A stretch of DNA of 64,000 nucleotides from Tissierella creatinini (GCA_005046945.1 SUSS01000007.1:1-64000), one strand, 5' to 3'. Counted from the stretch's first letter, positions 47,741 to 57,251 are shown. Numbers and translations are program-made. Notes: generated by a model from the letters alone, not told the origin.

Positions 47741-47981
47741 ATTTTGTACTATTTCCTATGTTAAAAACGAAAGTCTCTCCAAGGATGGTTAGAACTCCAT
47801 GTCTCAAATCCAGTTCCAACATCTTAGCATTGTCTAAGACATTTAAACCTACTATAGTCTCATTAACCCTATATAAAGAAAGTAATAATATACTCCCTAA
47901 GATGGATATTACAATGCTTTTTAACAACCTTATAAAATACTCTTTTCTTCTCTTTTTATACCTATCCAATCTAGATTCCAT
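47739..47981 (-). CDS. uncharacterised 80-residue membrane protein
   Basis: I do not recognise it. The N terminus is strongly basic (RLDRYKKRRKEYF), followed by one membrane helix (residues 20-42) and a beta-like outer part (VLTILGETFVFNIG). It sits between lepB and lepA with its own terminator. The credible translation start, with no conflicting gene on the other strand, supports it as real. Confidence 0.7.
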   Translation of the reverse strand: MESRLDRYKKRRKEYFIRLLKSIVISILGSILLLSLYRVNETIVGLNVLDNAKMLELDLRHGVLTILGETFVFNIGNSTK

Positions 47982-48027
47982 ATAATCACCATAGGTAGGT
48001 TTCCCTACCTTATGAATAATATACTTC

Positions 48028-48579
48028 TTAATCTATACTTCCAAATCTATTATCGAAAGGGAAATATCTAAAATCGGTTACTCCTTTAATTGAATCTACA
48101 TCAATACATCCAAAATATCTACTATCCTTGCTGGCACCTTCTTCTCTATTGTCACCTAATACAAATACCTGTCCCTCAGAAACTTCCCAGGAGCTTTCAT
48201 TATATATATGGGTAAATGAATCTTTATCTATATAATCCTCCTCAAGAATAATATCATTTACGTAAACATTACCATCTATAATCTCTATCCTGTCGCCCTC
48301 AATACCAATTACCCTCTTTATATAATCTTTGCCGGTATTGTCAGGTGCAGACAGAACTACTATATCACCCCTATTTGGGCCGTCAAAATACAATGGAATC
48401 TTCATTGCAAATAGTCTATCTCTTTCGTGAAGTGTAGGATACATTGAGTTTCCTAAAACATAAGTAGTATTAAATACAAAGGTTTTTATAAGAATAGCTA
48501 TAATTATGGCAGTACCTATGCTCTTTATCCATTCGAATATCTCATTTTTAGATTTTTCTTCATTGTTTTTTTCTTCCAA
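48028..48579 (-). CDS. lepB: signal peptidase I
   Basis: The 183-residue type I signal peptidase has one N-terminal membrane helix (residues 15-38), the catalytic serine in GNSMYPTLHERD (about residue 44), the catalytic lysine in DYIKRVIGIEGD and the GDNREEGASKDSRYFG box. It removes signal peptides outside the membrane. It is the compact Gram-positive form. Confidence 0.95.
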   Translation of the reverse strand: MEEKNNEEKSKNEIFEWIKSIGTAIIIAILIKTFVFNTTYVLGNSMYPTLHERDRLFAMKIPLYFDGPNRGDIVVLSAPDNTGKDYIKRVIGIEGDRIEIIDGNVYVNDIILEEDYIDKDSFTHIYNESSWEVSEGQVFVLGDNREEGASKDSRYFGCIDVDSIKGVTDFRYFPFDNRFGSID

Positions 48580-48639
48580 TCTAATACCTCCTAAAATTTG
48601 CTAACTTTATTATAACACTTTTTAAAAAAATTTAAAATA

Positions 48640-49650
48640 TCATTCTATAATACTATCTAAAACAAGAGAAAGTATCTCCCCAACACGCTTAGCAGTTTCT
48701 GTTGCCTCCTCTTGTGTGACTAAATTGCTGCCAATTTCAAGAAGTGCTGCATAATCTGAGAAGTACAGATTATACTTTCCTGCAGGCTTTATTATTATTC
48801 CAGTACAAAGATTAGGATAAAGGGTATCAGAAACCGCCTTAATATATTTAGCAAAGCTAAGTACTTCATCGTAATTAGGGGTATCAGGCCCAATTACTAG
48901 TGAGAAGGTAGCAGTACTTACACCATTGATTTCGGTCCTTGCTGTTTTCAAAAATCTATCCTTATACTTAGCATCCTGAGCTACTCCATCCCTATGTACA
49001 TCCAAAAGAATTTTTAAATTTGAATTACTTTCTTTTTTAGTTTTTACTGTATTGGATGACCTAGTATAAGATTGATTATAACTAGGTAAATCATGAAGAT
49101 TTTTTACATGGTCTACTTTATGTCCCTTAGCTTCAAGGACCTTTGTCATAACATCTCCAATATTTACAACATTTTTATTTATATCCTGATTATGATAAAG
49201 CCATGGATCCTCTATTAAAAATGATTCAGTGCCATGGGTATGATACATTAATATATAGCTCTCTTCCTTATTTAAACTCAACTTATTTATATTAAGGGGC
49301 TTGGGGATGTTCTCTATAGAGCTTATCCCAGTATTCTCCTTTATAATTATAAGGCTTTCATATTCATCAAGCCTATCTATAATATAGTCCTCCTCTGTCT
49401 TCATCTCATCCTCATCCTCAATTGCAGGTTCATCCATGGCAAGTCTTTCTCTTCCTTGTCCGAAAACATTCTTAATAAAGGAATGATTTGAAGCATATCT
49501 TATAGCCAGAGCCCCCAGGTTTAATACAAGAAGGCAGGCTAGAATCAATATAAGATAGCTATCTCCTTTCTCTGAATTCTTAGAAACCCTTCTTTTTGCA
49601 TTCCAATGTTTCTTTGGATACCAATATTTTTTAGATCTACCTCTCCTCAT
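48640..49650 (-). CDS. spoIIP: stage II sporulation protein P
   Basis: The 336-residue protein has a basic cytoplasmic tail, one membrane helix (residues 30-50) and an amidase/endopeptidase domain with ILMYHTHGTESF (about residues 130-141), LLDVHRDGV and AALLEIGSNLVTQEEA, the zinc-ligand and catalytic regions. With SpoIID and SpoIIM it thins the septal wall during engulfment. It follows gpr on the same strand, as in Bacillus. Confidence 0.95.
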   Translation of the reverse strand: MRRGRSKKYWYPKKHWNAKRRVSKNSEKGDSYLILILACLLVLNLGALAIRYASNHSFIKNVFGQGRERLAMDEPAIEDEDEMKTEEDYIIDRLDEYESLIIIKENTGISSIENIPKPLNINKLSLNKEESYILMYHTHGTESFLIEDPWLYHNQDINKNVVNIGDVMTKVLEAKGHKVDHVKNLHDLPSYNQSYTRSSNTVKTKKESNSNLKILLDVHRDGVAQDAKYKDRFLKTARTEINGVSTATFSLVIGPDTPNYDEVLSFAKYIKAVSDTLYPNLCTGIIIKPAGKYNLYFSDYAALLEIGSNLVTQEEATETAKRVGEILSLVLDSIIE

Positions 49651-49687
49651 TTGAACACTCCTATCTTTCTCCCTAACTCTATAACTT

Positions 49688-49760
49688 ATTTAAGTACCAG
49701 TAGCAATTGACTCAAACCACTGAAATGAGGTGGGTGATTAGGCCACGTCATCTCGTATAC
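49688..49760 (+). repeat. intergenic repeat family, copy C
   Basis: Left motif TTAAGTACCAGTAGCAATTG, central AACCACTGAAATGAGGTGGG, distal CATCTCGTATAC. It lies in the gpr-spoIIP gap. Confidence 0.68.
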
Positions 49761-49762
49761 TA

Positions 49763-49797
49763 AAAGATACCCGCTACTCATAGTAGTAGAGGATATC
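49763..49797 (-). terminator. possible terminator of gpr
   Basis: On the minus strand AGATATCCTCTACT and AGTAGCGGGTATCT pair with a few mismatches around ACTATG, then TTTTAG. It directly abuts repeat copy C. Confidence 0.5.
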
Positions 49798-49836
49798 TAC
49801 ACCTAATTATATTCAGTAGGCATGTTCATTATGATT

Positions 49837-50811
49837 TTATCTTATATATCTATTAACATCCTTTAAATCGATTCCGGGATGAAGTGCAATATTTAACCCA
49901 TTTGCAATTATTATAGATAAATCGTCAATAATAGTATCAATCTCCTTTGGAGTCACTATTGTATTAGCCATATATGGATTTAATACTTCCTCGATTAGAG
50001 AATATCTATCCTCCCCAGATAGCTCATCTAGGAGCTTATAAAATCCCTTTCCCTTCTCTGCGGTTTCCTTTAAAGAGTCTATTATAAGGTCTAGAGTGTC
50101 ACTTACTATTGTAGCTGCATTTACAACGGTTGGAATACCCATGGAAATCACCGGTATCCCTAGAGTTTCCTTATTTAAAGCCATTCTCTTATTACCTACA
50201 CCGCTTCCCGGACTTATTCCCGTATCTGATAGCTGGATAGTTTTATTGATTCTATTCATTTTCCTTGAAGCTAATGCATCAACTGCTATAAGTAGATCCG
50301 GCTTAATTTTATCTACTATACCTTTTACAATATCTATGCTTTCAATACCAGTCATACCCATAACCCCAGGAGATATAGCTGCCACGTTGGCCATGGTTTC
50401 ATCACTGTCCTTACTGTAATTAACAAAATACTGCCTAGTCACTATAACCCTTTCCACTACCTTAGGCCCCAATGCATCTGGTGTAATATTCCAATTTCCC
50501 AGACCAATTATTAAAATTTTGGAATCGGGTTTGTTAAGCTTAAGAGCTAGAATTTCTTTTGCCAAGGCTTGACTTATTTCATCCTTAAAATCCTCATCGG
50601 TCTTTTCTAAACTTGGGACATCTATGGTTATATATTTCCCTATAGGCTTTCTCATGGTCTCCATTCCGCCTTTGTCCAAAACCTCAACCCTGGTTATGGA
50701 ATATGTTTCATTCTCCTCTACTTCAACTGATACTCCTTCTATTTCCTTGTTTTCTCCCTCTCCATAGAGTTCCTTACTTTCAACAGCTAAATCCGTATGA
50801 ATGTTATGCAA
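49837..50811 (-). CDS. gpr: germination protease Gpr
   Basis: The 324-residue A25-family protease degrades small acid-soluble proteins on germination. Marks are the propeptide-like start HNIHTDLAVESKELY and LIIGLGNWNITPDALGPKVV, ISPGVMGMTGIESID and LIAVDALASRKMNRI. The start is TTG with AGGAGA seven bases upstream. Confidence 0.95.
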   Translation of the reverse strand: MHNIHTDLAVESKELYGEGENKEIEGVSVEVEENETYSITRVEVLDKGGMETMRKPIGKYITIDVPSLEKTDEDFKDEISQALAKEILALKLNKPDSKILIIGLGNWNITPDALGPKVVERVIVTRQYFVNYSKDSDETMANVAAISPGVMGMTGIESIDIVKGIVDKIKPDLLIAVDALASRKMNRINKTIQLSDTGISPGSGVGNKRMALNKETLGIPVISMGIPTVVNAATIVSDTLDLIIDSLKETAEKGKGFYKLLDELSGEDRYSLIEEVLNPYMANTIVTPKEIDTIIDDLSIIIANGLNIALHPGIDLKDVNRYIR

Positions 50812-50828
50812 TTTTATTCTCCTCTCCC

Positions 50829-50855
50829 TAGAATTTCAAAAGATTCTTTATATAC
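50829..50855 (-). promoter_or_regulatory. possible sigma-F/sigma-G promoter of gpr
   Basis: GTATA (50855-50851), 15 bases, then AATTCTA (50835-50829); forespore -10 consensus is CATnnTA, so one mismatch. gpr is a sigma-F/sigma-G gene in Bacillus. Confidence 0.5.
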
Positions 50856-50887
50856 TTAAATTCTCTCCATATTACTATTTTTTATCC

Positions 50888-50916
50888 TTGCAATTTGTAT
50901 GCGATCGTGGTACAAT
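50888..50916 (+). promoter_or_regulatory. sigma-A promoter of rpsT
   Basis: TTGCAA (50888-50893), exactly 17 bases, then TACAAT (50911-50916), 32 bases before the rpsT start. Confidence 0.8.
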
Positions 50917-50947
50917 AAAGTTCGTTAGATTAGAGGAGGTGAAACTA

Positions 50948-51211
50948 TTGGCAAATATTAAATCTGCTGTTAAGAGAATCCTAGTTACTGAGAAGAAAAC
51001 TGCTTTAAATAAAAGTAAGAAAACTGAAATTAAGACATATATAAAGAAGTTTGAAAATGCTGTTTCAAAGGGCGAATTAGAAGAAGCACAATTACTTCTT
51101 AAAATTGTTGATAAGAAATTAAAAAGAGCAGCTCAGAAGAATATAGTTCATAAGAATGCTGTAGCAAGAAAGGTTAGTAGACTTCAAACTAAACTTAATA
51201 AAGTAATGTAA
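50948..51211 (+). CDS. rpsT: 30S ribosomal protein bS20
   Basis: The 87-residue basic helical protein begins (M)ANIKSAVKRILVTEKKT and ends RKVSRLQTKLNKVM, as S20. It binds the 5' domain of 16S rRNA. The start is TTG at 50948, about seven bases after GGAGGTGA; the longer ORF upstream is not translated. It is monocistronic with its own promoter and terminator. Confidence 0.97.
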   Translation: MANIKSAVKRILVTEKKTALNKSKKTEIKTYIKKFENAVSKGELEEAQLLLKIVDKKLKRAAQKNIVHKNAVARKVSRLQTKLNKVM

Positions 51212-51221
51212 GACAAACTTC

Positions 51222-51257
51222 GGGCAGCCGGAGTTTTTTTATGCGGCTGCCCGTTTT
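51222..51257 (+). terminator. terminator of rpsT
   Basis: GGGCAGCCG and CGGCTGCCC form a 9-bp G+C-rich stem with a 13-base loop, followed by GTTTTT. Confidence 0.88.
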
Positions 51258-52282
51258 TAAATCCTCTTACATAGCTTAACCAACAATATTTCAACCTCTG
51301 TTCTTTCGTCTGTTGGGCTGGTTTTAAGCTTCTTATCCACTTGTAAGAGAGTATCCAAATATCCCTTTTGCTCTAGGATAGATTGGTTTCTTGCTTGAGC
51401 AGATATCTTTTGATACTCATATGGTTTAATCTGGAGCTTATCTATGATCTCACCATCTGCATAACCCTTGCTTCTATAAATATTGTATCCCAACATCAAC
51501 CTTATCTGTCTAGTGAGCATAAAAAGTATCTTATGTACAGGTTCATTGGAATGATAAATATTATCAAAAATGGCTATTGAACTATCTACATCACCTCTAT
51601 TAACTGAAGCTAGAAGGTCGAAAATATTATTGTCTAAGGACTTTATCATGACTAAGTCTATATCTTCCTTTTGAATCTCCCCATTTTTGCAGTAGCTTAC
51701 AATCTTTATAAACTCATTCTCCAGGTCATATAAAGTAGAAACTACATTTCTGCTTAGATATGTACTATTTTGAATGAAATAATTTACATTTGATGATGAT
51801 ATTTTTACCTTGTGTTTTTTTGCTGTTTTTTCCACCCAAGTGTTGAGAGGCTTTCCCTTTAACTTTGTAAAGTCTACGACTTTATTTAACTTATTATAAT
51901 ATTTATAAATCTTCGTGGTCTTTTTCAAATCATTTGTAGAATCAACAAATAAAAGCATTAGATGATTTCCAAGATTATCTAGATAATCATAAATCCCATC
52001 ATTTGCATCACCATCAGAAAAAAACGAACTCATATCCCTAAGAACTACTATCTTCTTTGAAGCCATAAAGGGAAGGGTTTCACAGGAATTCATTAAAACA
52101 TCAAAGCTAATATTTTTTCCATCCAGTATAGAGTAGTTTAATGCCTCCATACCCTGTGAAACATATTTTTTCTTTACCAATTCAATACATTCATTCATAA
52201 GATAATCTTCATCACCCATAAGTAGATAAGTAGAGCTTAAATTCCCCCTATTTAAAATATCTGTAAAATCATCATAATTCAT
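51257..52282 (-). CDS. holA: DNA polymerase III delta subunit
   Basis: The 341-residue clamp-loader subunit opens the sliding clamp. It has STYLLMGDEDYLMNECIELV at the N terminus, LPFMASKKIVVLRDM near residue 75 and a typical C-terminal domain (LLQVDKKLKTSPTDERTEVEILL-like, described only in part). The ATG at 52282 overlaps the comEC stop as ATGA, with GGAGG about 11 bases upstream; a TTG at 52300 is the alternative. Confidence 0.94.
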   Translation of the reverse strand: MNYDDFTDILNRGNLSSTYLLMGDEDYLMNECIELVKKKYVSQGMEALNYSILDGKNISFDVLMNSCETLPFMASKKIVVLRDMSSFFSDGDANDGIYDYLDNLGNHLMLLFVDSTNDLKKTTKIYKYYNKLNKVVDFTKLKGKPLNTWVEKTAKKHKVKISSSNVNYFIQNSTYLSRNVVSTLYDLENEFIKIVSYCKNGEIQKEDIDLVMIKSLDNNIFDLLASVNRGDVDSSIAIFDNIYHSNEPVHKILFMLTRQIRLMLGYNIYRSKGYADGEIIDKLQIKPYEYQKISAQARNQSILEQKGYLDTLLQVDKKLKTSPTDERTEVEILLVKLCKRI

Positions 52283-54666
52283 AAACAATCTTTCCTCCAA
52301 GTGTATTTCTTCACTAAAATATATGATACCAAAAAATAAAGAATTAATATAGAATAATAGCCTATTTCATTGAGGAAGAAAGTCAAGCTATTCTTTTCCT
52401 TTAAAAAAGGCGTTATATTATATGAATCATCAAAATTTATTCTTATCATCCCCATATCATCAGTTCTATAGATTTCAGAACCTATGTATTGGAGTCTTTC
52501 AATAACATCATCATTTGGATGAGAGTAGAAGTTATTTCTTCCAACGGATATTATACTAGCTTCAGGCTTAATTACCCCTAGCAATTCTTGGGACGATGAG
52601 GTTGAACTTCCATGATGTGGAACTTTTAAAATATTTACTTTACTCAAATCATCCTTTAAACTAAGTTCAACCTCCCTTTCTATATCTCCTGTTAAAAGCA
52701 CCTTGTAGTCTTTATAATTCAAAATAGATATAAGAGATTTATTATTTGAGCTTAATTCTTCAATATTGTCAAAAGGCCAAATTATTTGAAGGGATGTGTT
52801 ATTATCTAATAAGATATAATCATTCTTCTTCAGAAGAATAATTGGAATATTCTTCTTTTTAATATTCTTTAGAAGCTCACCCTGAGGTAAATAGCTGGCA
52901 AATATCTTGTCTATTTTGATCTCATCTATAATAGCAGCCAAACCTTGGCTATGATCTTCATCAAAATGAGTGATAATTACTCCTTGGAGCTTAAAAATCC
53001 CCTGCTTTTTTAAATATGGAAGAGTAATATTCTTTCCAATATCAAATGATTCAACCGGACTTCCACCTGTATCCATTAAAAAATTCTGAGCCTGGGTTTT
53101 TATTAGGATGCTATCCCCTTGACCTACATCTATAAAATCTATCTCTATATCATCTTTAAAGTTTATATCTATAGCTAATATAAGGGTAAATAATAATAGA
53201 TAATAGAATATTGTCTTATTCATATAAAAGGGAAATCTATTAATGTCTATGAGTCTAAATAATATTAAGATAAGTATATAATAAATACCTATCTCCAATA
53301 TTCCAGGAGAAAATATATTAAATGAAATTACATCCATTGAATAGATGATTTCCATCAATTTATACTGTATGGTCAAAATCATATCTAAGGCAGTTCCAAC
53401 TCCCATATTTAAAATAGGTATGGTGACTTGTAAGATGAGCATAATCATTCCAAGAACTAAACCTATGGAGAGAAAAGGGACTATTACTACATTAGAAATT
53501 ATTCCAAGGAGGTGAATAGAATTGAAATAATAGCTTTGTATCGGCAATAAACCAATATTAACCCCTAGTATTGTTATAGCAGTCTTTATTGCTTTTATCC
53601 TAGTAGAATATATACTTATTCTAGAACTCAAAATCAACAAGGATATAGTAGCAGCATAGGAGAGTTGAAAACCTATGTTAAATAGCCAATATGGATTTAG
53701 TAATAGGCAAAGAATCATAGAAGCATAGATAGAATTTAAGCCATCATAAGGCTCATGGCTAAGCTTAGAGAAATAGAGGATAGTAAACATAAGCCCTGCC
53801 CTTATTGCAGATGGTGGTAAGCCAATAAAGAATATATAAATCCAGATTATACCTAGTGTTATCACAAAGTTATACCTTCTCTTGATTCCAATTCTAGAAA
53901 ATATCAACAAAATAAAGCCTGCTATAATACCTATATGTAGACCGGATACGGCTAATACATGGGCTAGTCCCAATTCCCTATAATAACTTATATCTTCTTC
54001 CATAAGAAGGCTTGATTTCCCTAGTATTATGCTAGTCATTATCTGTGCATTTCGCTCACTTAAATGCTTGTTGAATAAGGAAATAGTAGCTTGGGAAAAG
54101 TTGTCTATCAACTTATAAATAATACTATTATTCTCTTCTATTAAGACAATAGAATAATCATTTACGCTCATTGTATTATGAATACCATCAGATAATAGAA
54201 AGAGCTTTTGATTAAAAAGCTTAGGATTTGTATTTTTATTAGGCTCCTTTAATAGCCCATTTATTTGGATTCTATCCCCAAGATTAAGATATATATCTCC
54301 TCTTATGGTTAATTGTACCTTTCCAAATAATCTTTTATCCTCAACCAAATTAAGCTTTACTACATATCTAGAATATTCTTCATTATAATCTACTCTTTCG
54401 TGGATAATCCCAATATAATCCTGACGAATCCCTCTTAGACTATTAAGCTTGCTCTCACCCTTAAAATTAGTAAGGATGATTCCTAGTATAAAAAACAGAA
54501 GAATAATCCAAATATCATTGGGCTTTTTTCTTAAAATAGAGGTTGAAAATGGTATTAGTATTACTATTAAAAAGAAAAAAAGTAGCAAGTTATCAATAAC
54601 AATAAAATATGAAGTAATAATACCAATTATTAAGGCTATGAGAATTGAAGCTAATGGTCTCAACAT
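52279..54666 (-). CDS. comEC: ComEC/Rec2 family DNA uptake channel
   Basis: The 795-residue polytopic membrane protein has two N-terminal helices, an OB-like DUF4131 domain (about residues 25-175), the competence domain with many helices (LAHVLAVSGLHIGIIAG) and a C-terminal metallo-beta-lactamase domain with VIITHFDEDHSQGL and PHHGSSTSSS. It should carry single-stranded DNA across the membrane during transformation. Adjacent holA is the usual partner; ComEA is not in the window. Confidence 0.95.
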   Translation of the reverse strand: MLRPLASILIALIIGIITSYFIVIDNLLLFFFLIVILIPFSTSILRKKPNDIWIILLFFILGIILTNFKGESKLNSLRGIRQDYIGIIHERVDYNEEYSRYVVKLNLVEDKRLFGKVQLTIRGDIYLNLGDRIQINGLLKEPNKNTNPKLFNQKLFLLSDGIHNTMSVNDYSIVLIEENNSIIYKLIDNFSQATISLFNKHLSERNAQIMTSIILGKSSLLMEEDISYYRELGLAHVLAVSGLHIGIIAGFILLIFSRIGIKRRYNFVITLGIIWIYIFFIGLPPSAIRAGLMFTILYFSKLSHEPYDGLNSIYASMILCLLLNPYWLFNIGFQLSYAATISLLILSSRISIYSTRIKAIKTAITILGVNIGLLPIQSYYFNSIHLLGIISNVVIVPFLSIGLVLGMIMLILQVTIPILNMGVGTALDMILTIQYKLMEIIYSMDVISFNIFSPGILEIGIYYILILILFRLIDINRFPFYMNKTIFYYLLLFTLILAIDINFKDDIEIDFIDVGQGDSILIKTQAQNFLMDTGGSPVESFDIGKNITLPYLKKQGIFKLQGVIITHFDEDHSQGLAAIIDEIKIDKIFASYLPQGELLKNIKKKNIPIILLKKNDYILLDNNTSLQIIWPFDNIEELSSNNKSLISILNYKDYKVLLTGDIEREVELSLKDDLSKVNILKVPHHGSSTSSSQELLGVIKPEASIISVGRNNFYSHPNDDVIERLQYIGSEIYRTDDMGMIRINFDDSYNITPFLKEKNSLTFFLNEIGYYSILILYFLVSYILVKKYTWRKDCL

Positions 54667-54773
54667 TAAATTTCTCCCTTTGTATTTTTGGCTTATTGCT
54701 ATATAATTAAATAAGATGATTTAATTATACCATATTACCTTGAAAATATTGATACATAAAGGTGGTAAAGAAC

Positions 54774-55982
54774 ATGACGATAAAAGTTTATAGAGATAAC
54801 CCATATTTAAAAAAACTGGAAGCAAACGTTGTTGAAAAAAGATACTTAGATGAAAAATTTTATATAAAATTAGATAAAACAATATTCTACCCTAATCTTT
54901 CAGGAGGACAGCCCGGTGATATGGGCTTTATTAACGATATAGAAGTCTTAGAAGCTTATGAAGATGGAGATGATGTAGTTCATGTCATTTCTTCAAATGT
55001 CTCTGGAAATAAGGTTAAGTTAACCATCAATTGGGAAAGAAGATTGGATATAATGCATCAGCACACTGGTCAACACCTTCTATCTGCAGTTTTTTACAAG
55101 CTATTTAATGGAAATACGGTTGGTTTTAATATAGGTGATGAATATGCTTATATAGACATTACACTCCCAGATCTAACAGAGGAAGATGTAGTAAGAATAG
55201 AATTACTTGCCAACAAGATAATCCAATCCAATTTTAACATTAAATCCTATTATGTGGATGAAAAACAACTTAAAGAAATGCATTTAAGTAAATCATCTAA
55301 GGTAAAATCTAATATTAGAATTGTTGAAATAGAAGGACTTGATTATAACCCTTGTGGTGGAACACATCTTAAAAATACAGGTGAACTTGGAATCTTAAAG
55401 ATTATTAAATGGGAACGTAGAAAAGGCAACATAAGGGTTCAATTCATATGTGGAAACAGAGCTTTAAAGGATTATATCTGGAAAAATAAGTATATTAAGG
55501 ATATTGCTTTATTATTCTCATCTAAAAACGAAGATGTACTAAAGAAGGTAGAAAAACTCTATGATGAGAAAGACACCTTAGAAAAGAACAACCGAGCCTT
55601 AAGGGAATCCTTAAACATATTAAAAGGAGAAGATTTCCTTAAGGAAGCGCTGATAAAGGACGGAATTAGATTTGTATATATGGAACATGAGTCTCTAGAC
55701 TTTAAAGAGCTTTCATATATTGCCGGATATTTAAACTCTCTTGAAAATATTATTCAAATCCATGGTATATACAATGGTGATAAGGGACAGTTATATATAA
55801 GTACTACTAAAGATATAGATATAAATCTCCAAACTATTTATAAAAATATAAGTGATAATCATTCCATAAAAGGTGGCGGAAACCCACATACTGTTCAAGG
55901 CGGAACAGAAGCTGATGAACTTAGCACAATAATGGCACTATTTCTTGAGGAAATAACAAAAGAACTAAGGGCTAAAAAATAG
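54774..55982 (+). CDS. AlaX-type alanyl-tRNA editing protein with DHHA1 domain
   Basis: The 402-residue protein has the AlaRS-like editing domain with zinc ligands HQHTGQHLL (about residues 98-106) and CGGTHLKNTGE (about 195). A coiled-coil linker (about 250-285) and a C-terminal DHHA1 domain ending GGGNPHTVQGGTEADE follow. It should hydrolyse Ser- or Gly-mischarged tRNA-Ala. The ATG at 54774 with AAAGGTGG seven bases upstream is preferred to the GTG at 54762. Confidence 0.92.
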   Translation: MTIKVYRDNPYLKKLEANVVEKRYLDEKFYIKLDKTIFYPNLSGGQPGDMGFINDIEVLEAYEDGDDVVHVISSNVSGNKVKLTINWERRLDIMHQHTGQHLLSAVFYKLFNGNTVGFNIGDEYAYIDITLPDLTEEDVVRIELLANKIIQSNFNIKSYYVDEKQLKEMHLSKSSKVKSNIRIVEIEGLDYNPCGGTHLKNTGELGILKIIKWERRKGNIRVQFICGNRALKDYIWKNKYIKDIALLFSSKNEDVLKKVEKLYDEKDTLEKNNRALRESLNILKGEDFLKEALIKDGIRFVYMEHESLDFKELSYIAGYLNSLENIIQIHGIYNGDKGQLYISTTKDIDINLQTIYKNISDNHSIKGGGNPHTVQGGTEADELSTIMALFLEEITKELRAKK

Positions 55983-55995
55983 CCTTAGTTCTTTT
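55958..55995. terminator. bidirectional terminator between AlaX and double P-loop ATPase genes
   Basis: AAAAGAACTAAGGGCTA pairs with TAGCCTTAGTTCTTTT (one bulged G) around five A. It overlaps the ends of both converging genes. Confidence 0.83.
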
Positions 55996-57046
55996 CTATT
56001 ATCTCTTCCCAAAGAGTATTTTTCTCATTGGTTACACCTTTATAATCGATACACTTTTTATAAATGGATTCCAATGTACCATGATTTTCCTTTGCACCCT
56101 TTAAAGCCTCTATCCCCTTTTCTATTAGACTATTATAAAGAATTAAATCCTCCTCCTTCAGACTATCCGAATCCAAATACTCGTCAAGATCAATAGTTGT
56201 AAATATATAGTTCTTAGTTTCCTTAATAGTGGATATTATAGTGTTTAACTCCTTAATTATTAAACTATCTAGCTTTTGAGGCACCATTGGATTATGAAAG
56301 AGCTCTATATGAAAATTTCTAATCTTTGCTTCTTCAGCAATTCTCTTTAAAAATGTTGTCTTTCCTGTTCCTATATTACCATTTAAAAAATATCTATCCT
56401 TTACTCCATCAATTATTGTTGAAGTATAATCAACAAAGCCTTCAGGAGTATAAGCAGAGCTAAATAGATGTCTCTCCTTAAATCCATCTATATCATTAAT
56501 AGCAATATCCTTTAAAAAAATCCGCTCAATAGCTGTCTTTGTCAGCTTATTTATCCCTTTGAAATCCACATTTCCACTGTTATATGCTTCAATCTCATCA
56601 TAAATAAACCTACTGCTCTTAAAGAAGTTAAACGCCCTTCTATATGATTGTTTGTTCTTTAGCTTAGCAGCGAACACCTCATCTTTATATAGCCCAAGAA
56701 GTCCCTTATCCACATACTTACCAAGGTCTATTATAGTATCAATCAAACCTGGATATAGGGGATCTATAATATGGGGAGCAGTTCCATCCACAAGAGCTAC
56801 CTTTAACTCAACTATAACTATTCCATCTATAGATTGAGGATCTGAAGGACAGTGGTGATACTCAACATTGTAACCCTTCTTCACTGCATTGTCACCAATT
56901 TCCCTCATCAAAGAAGATTTACCACCTCCAGGCATCCCCTTTAAGATATATAACATATTTCTGTCAATATCTACTATATTGTCATGATAGCTAAAGAATC
57001 CCATAGAGGTGTTACCACCAGGAAAGATCCTCCGAACTTTAGCCAT
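55985..57046 (-). CDS. uncharacterised ATPase with two P-loops
   Basis: The 353-residue protein has two Walker A motifs, GMPGGGKSSLMREIG at about residues 36-50 and GNIGTGKTTFLKRIA at about 222-236. Each is followed by a segment of the type VEYHHCPSDPQSID / IELFHNPMVPQKLD, so it is an internal duplication of one ATPase module. It resembles conserved clostridial proteins annotated only as ATPase. The ATG at 57046 with AGGAGGT upstream is preferred to GTG at 57055. Substrate unknown. Confidence 0.85.
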   Translation of the reverse strand: MAKVRRIFPGGNTSMGFFSYHDNIVDIDRNMLYILKGMPGGGKSSLMREIGDNAVKKGYNVEYHHCPSDPQSIDGIVIVELKVALVDGTAPHIIDPLYPGLIDTIIDLGKYVDKGLLGLYKDEVFAAKLKNKQSYRRAFNFFKSSRFIYDEIEAYNSGNVDFKGINKLTKTAIERIFLKDIAINDIDGFKERHLFSSAYTPEGFVDYTSTIIDGVKDRYFLNGNIGTGKTTFLKRIAEEAKIRNFHIELFHNPMVPQKLDSLIIKELNTIISTIKETKNYIFTTIDLDEYLDSDSLKEEDLILYNSLIEKGIEALKGAKENHGTLESIYKKCIDYKGVTNEKNTLWEEIIEKN

Positions 57047-57195
57047 AAAAAACACCTCCTAAAATTAAATACATAATATAATTTATTCCCCTAAAATTAT
57101 TATGTGCATGGAGATAAAAAAGAAACATAGTCAGCAAAACCTAAGCTATTATTGACTGTAAATCAATAGGAATAAAAGTAGCTAATGAAGTAAAA

Positions 57196-57248
57196 AAATC
57201 CACTAGAATACAAAATATCCAATGGATATCTTGTATTCTGGTGGATTG
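57196..57248 (-). terminator. long terminator hairpin of the thioesterase gene
   Basis: AATCCACyAGAATACAA and its complement make a stem of over 20 pairs with inner AATATCC/GGATATC, followed by TTTTTTAC on the minus strand. Confidence 0.83.
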
Positions 57249-57251
57249 TTA

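Noticed and set aside
50801..50947. Extended N terminus of the rpsT ORF
   Set aside because: It contains the rpsT promoter and Shine-Dalgarno sequence, so it is not translated; S20 starts at the TTG.
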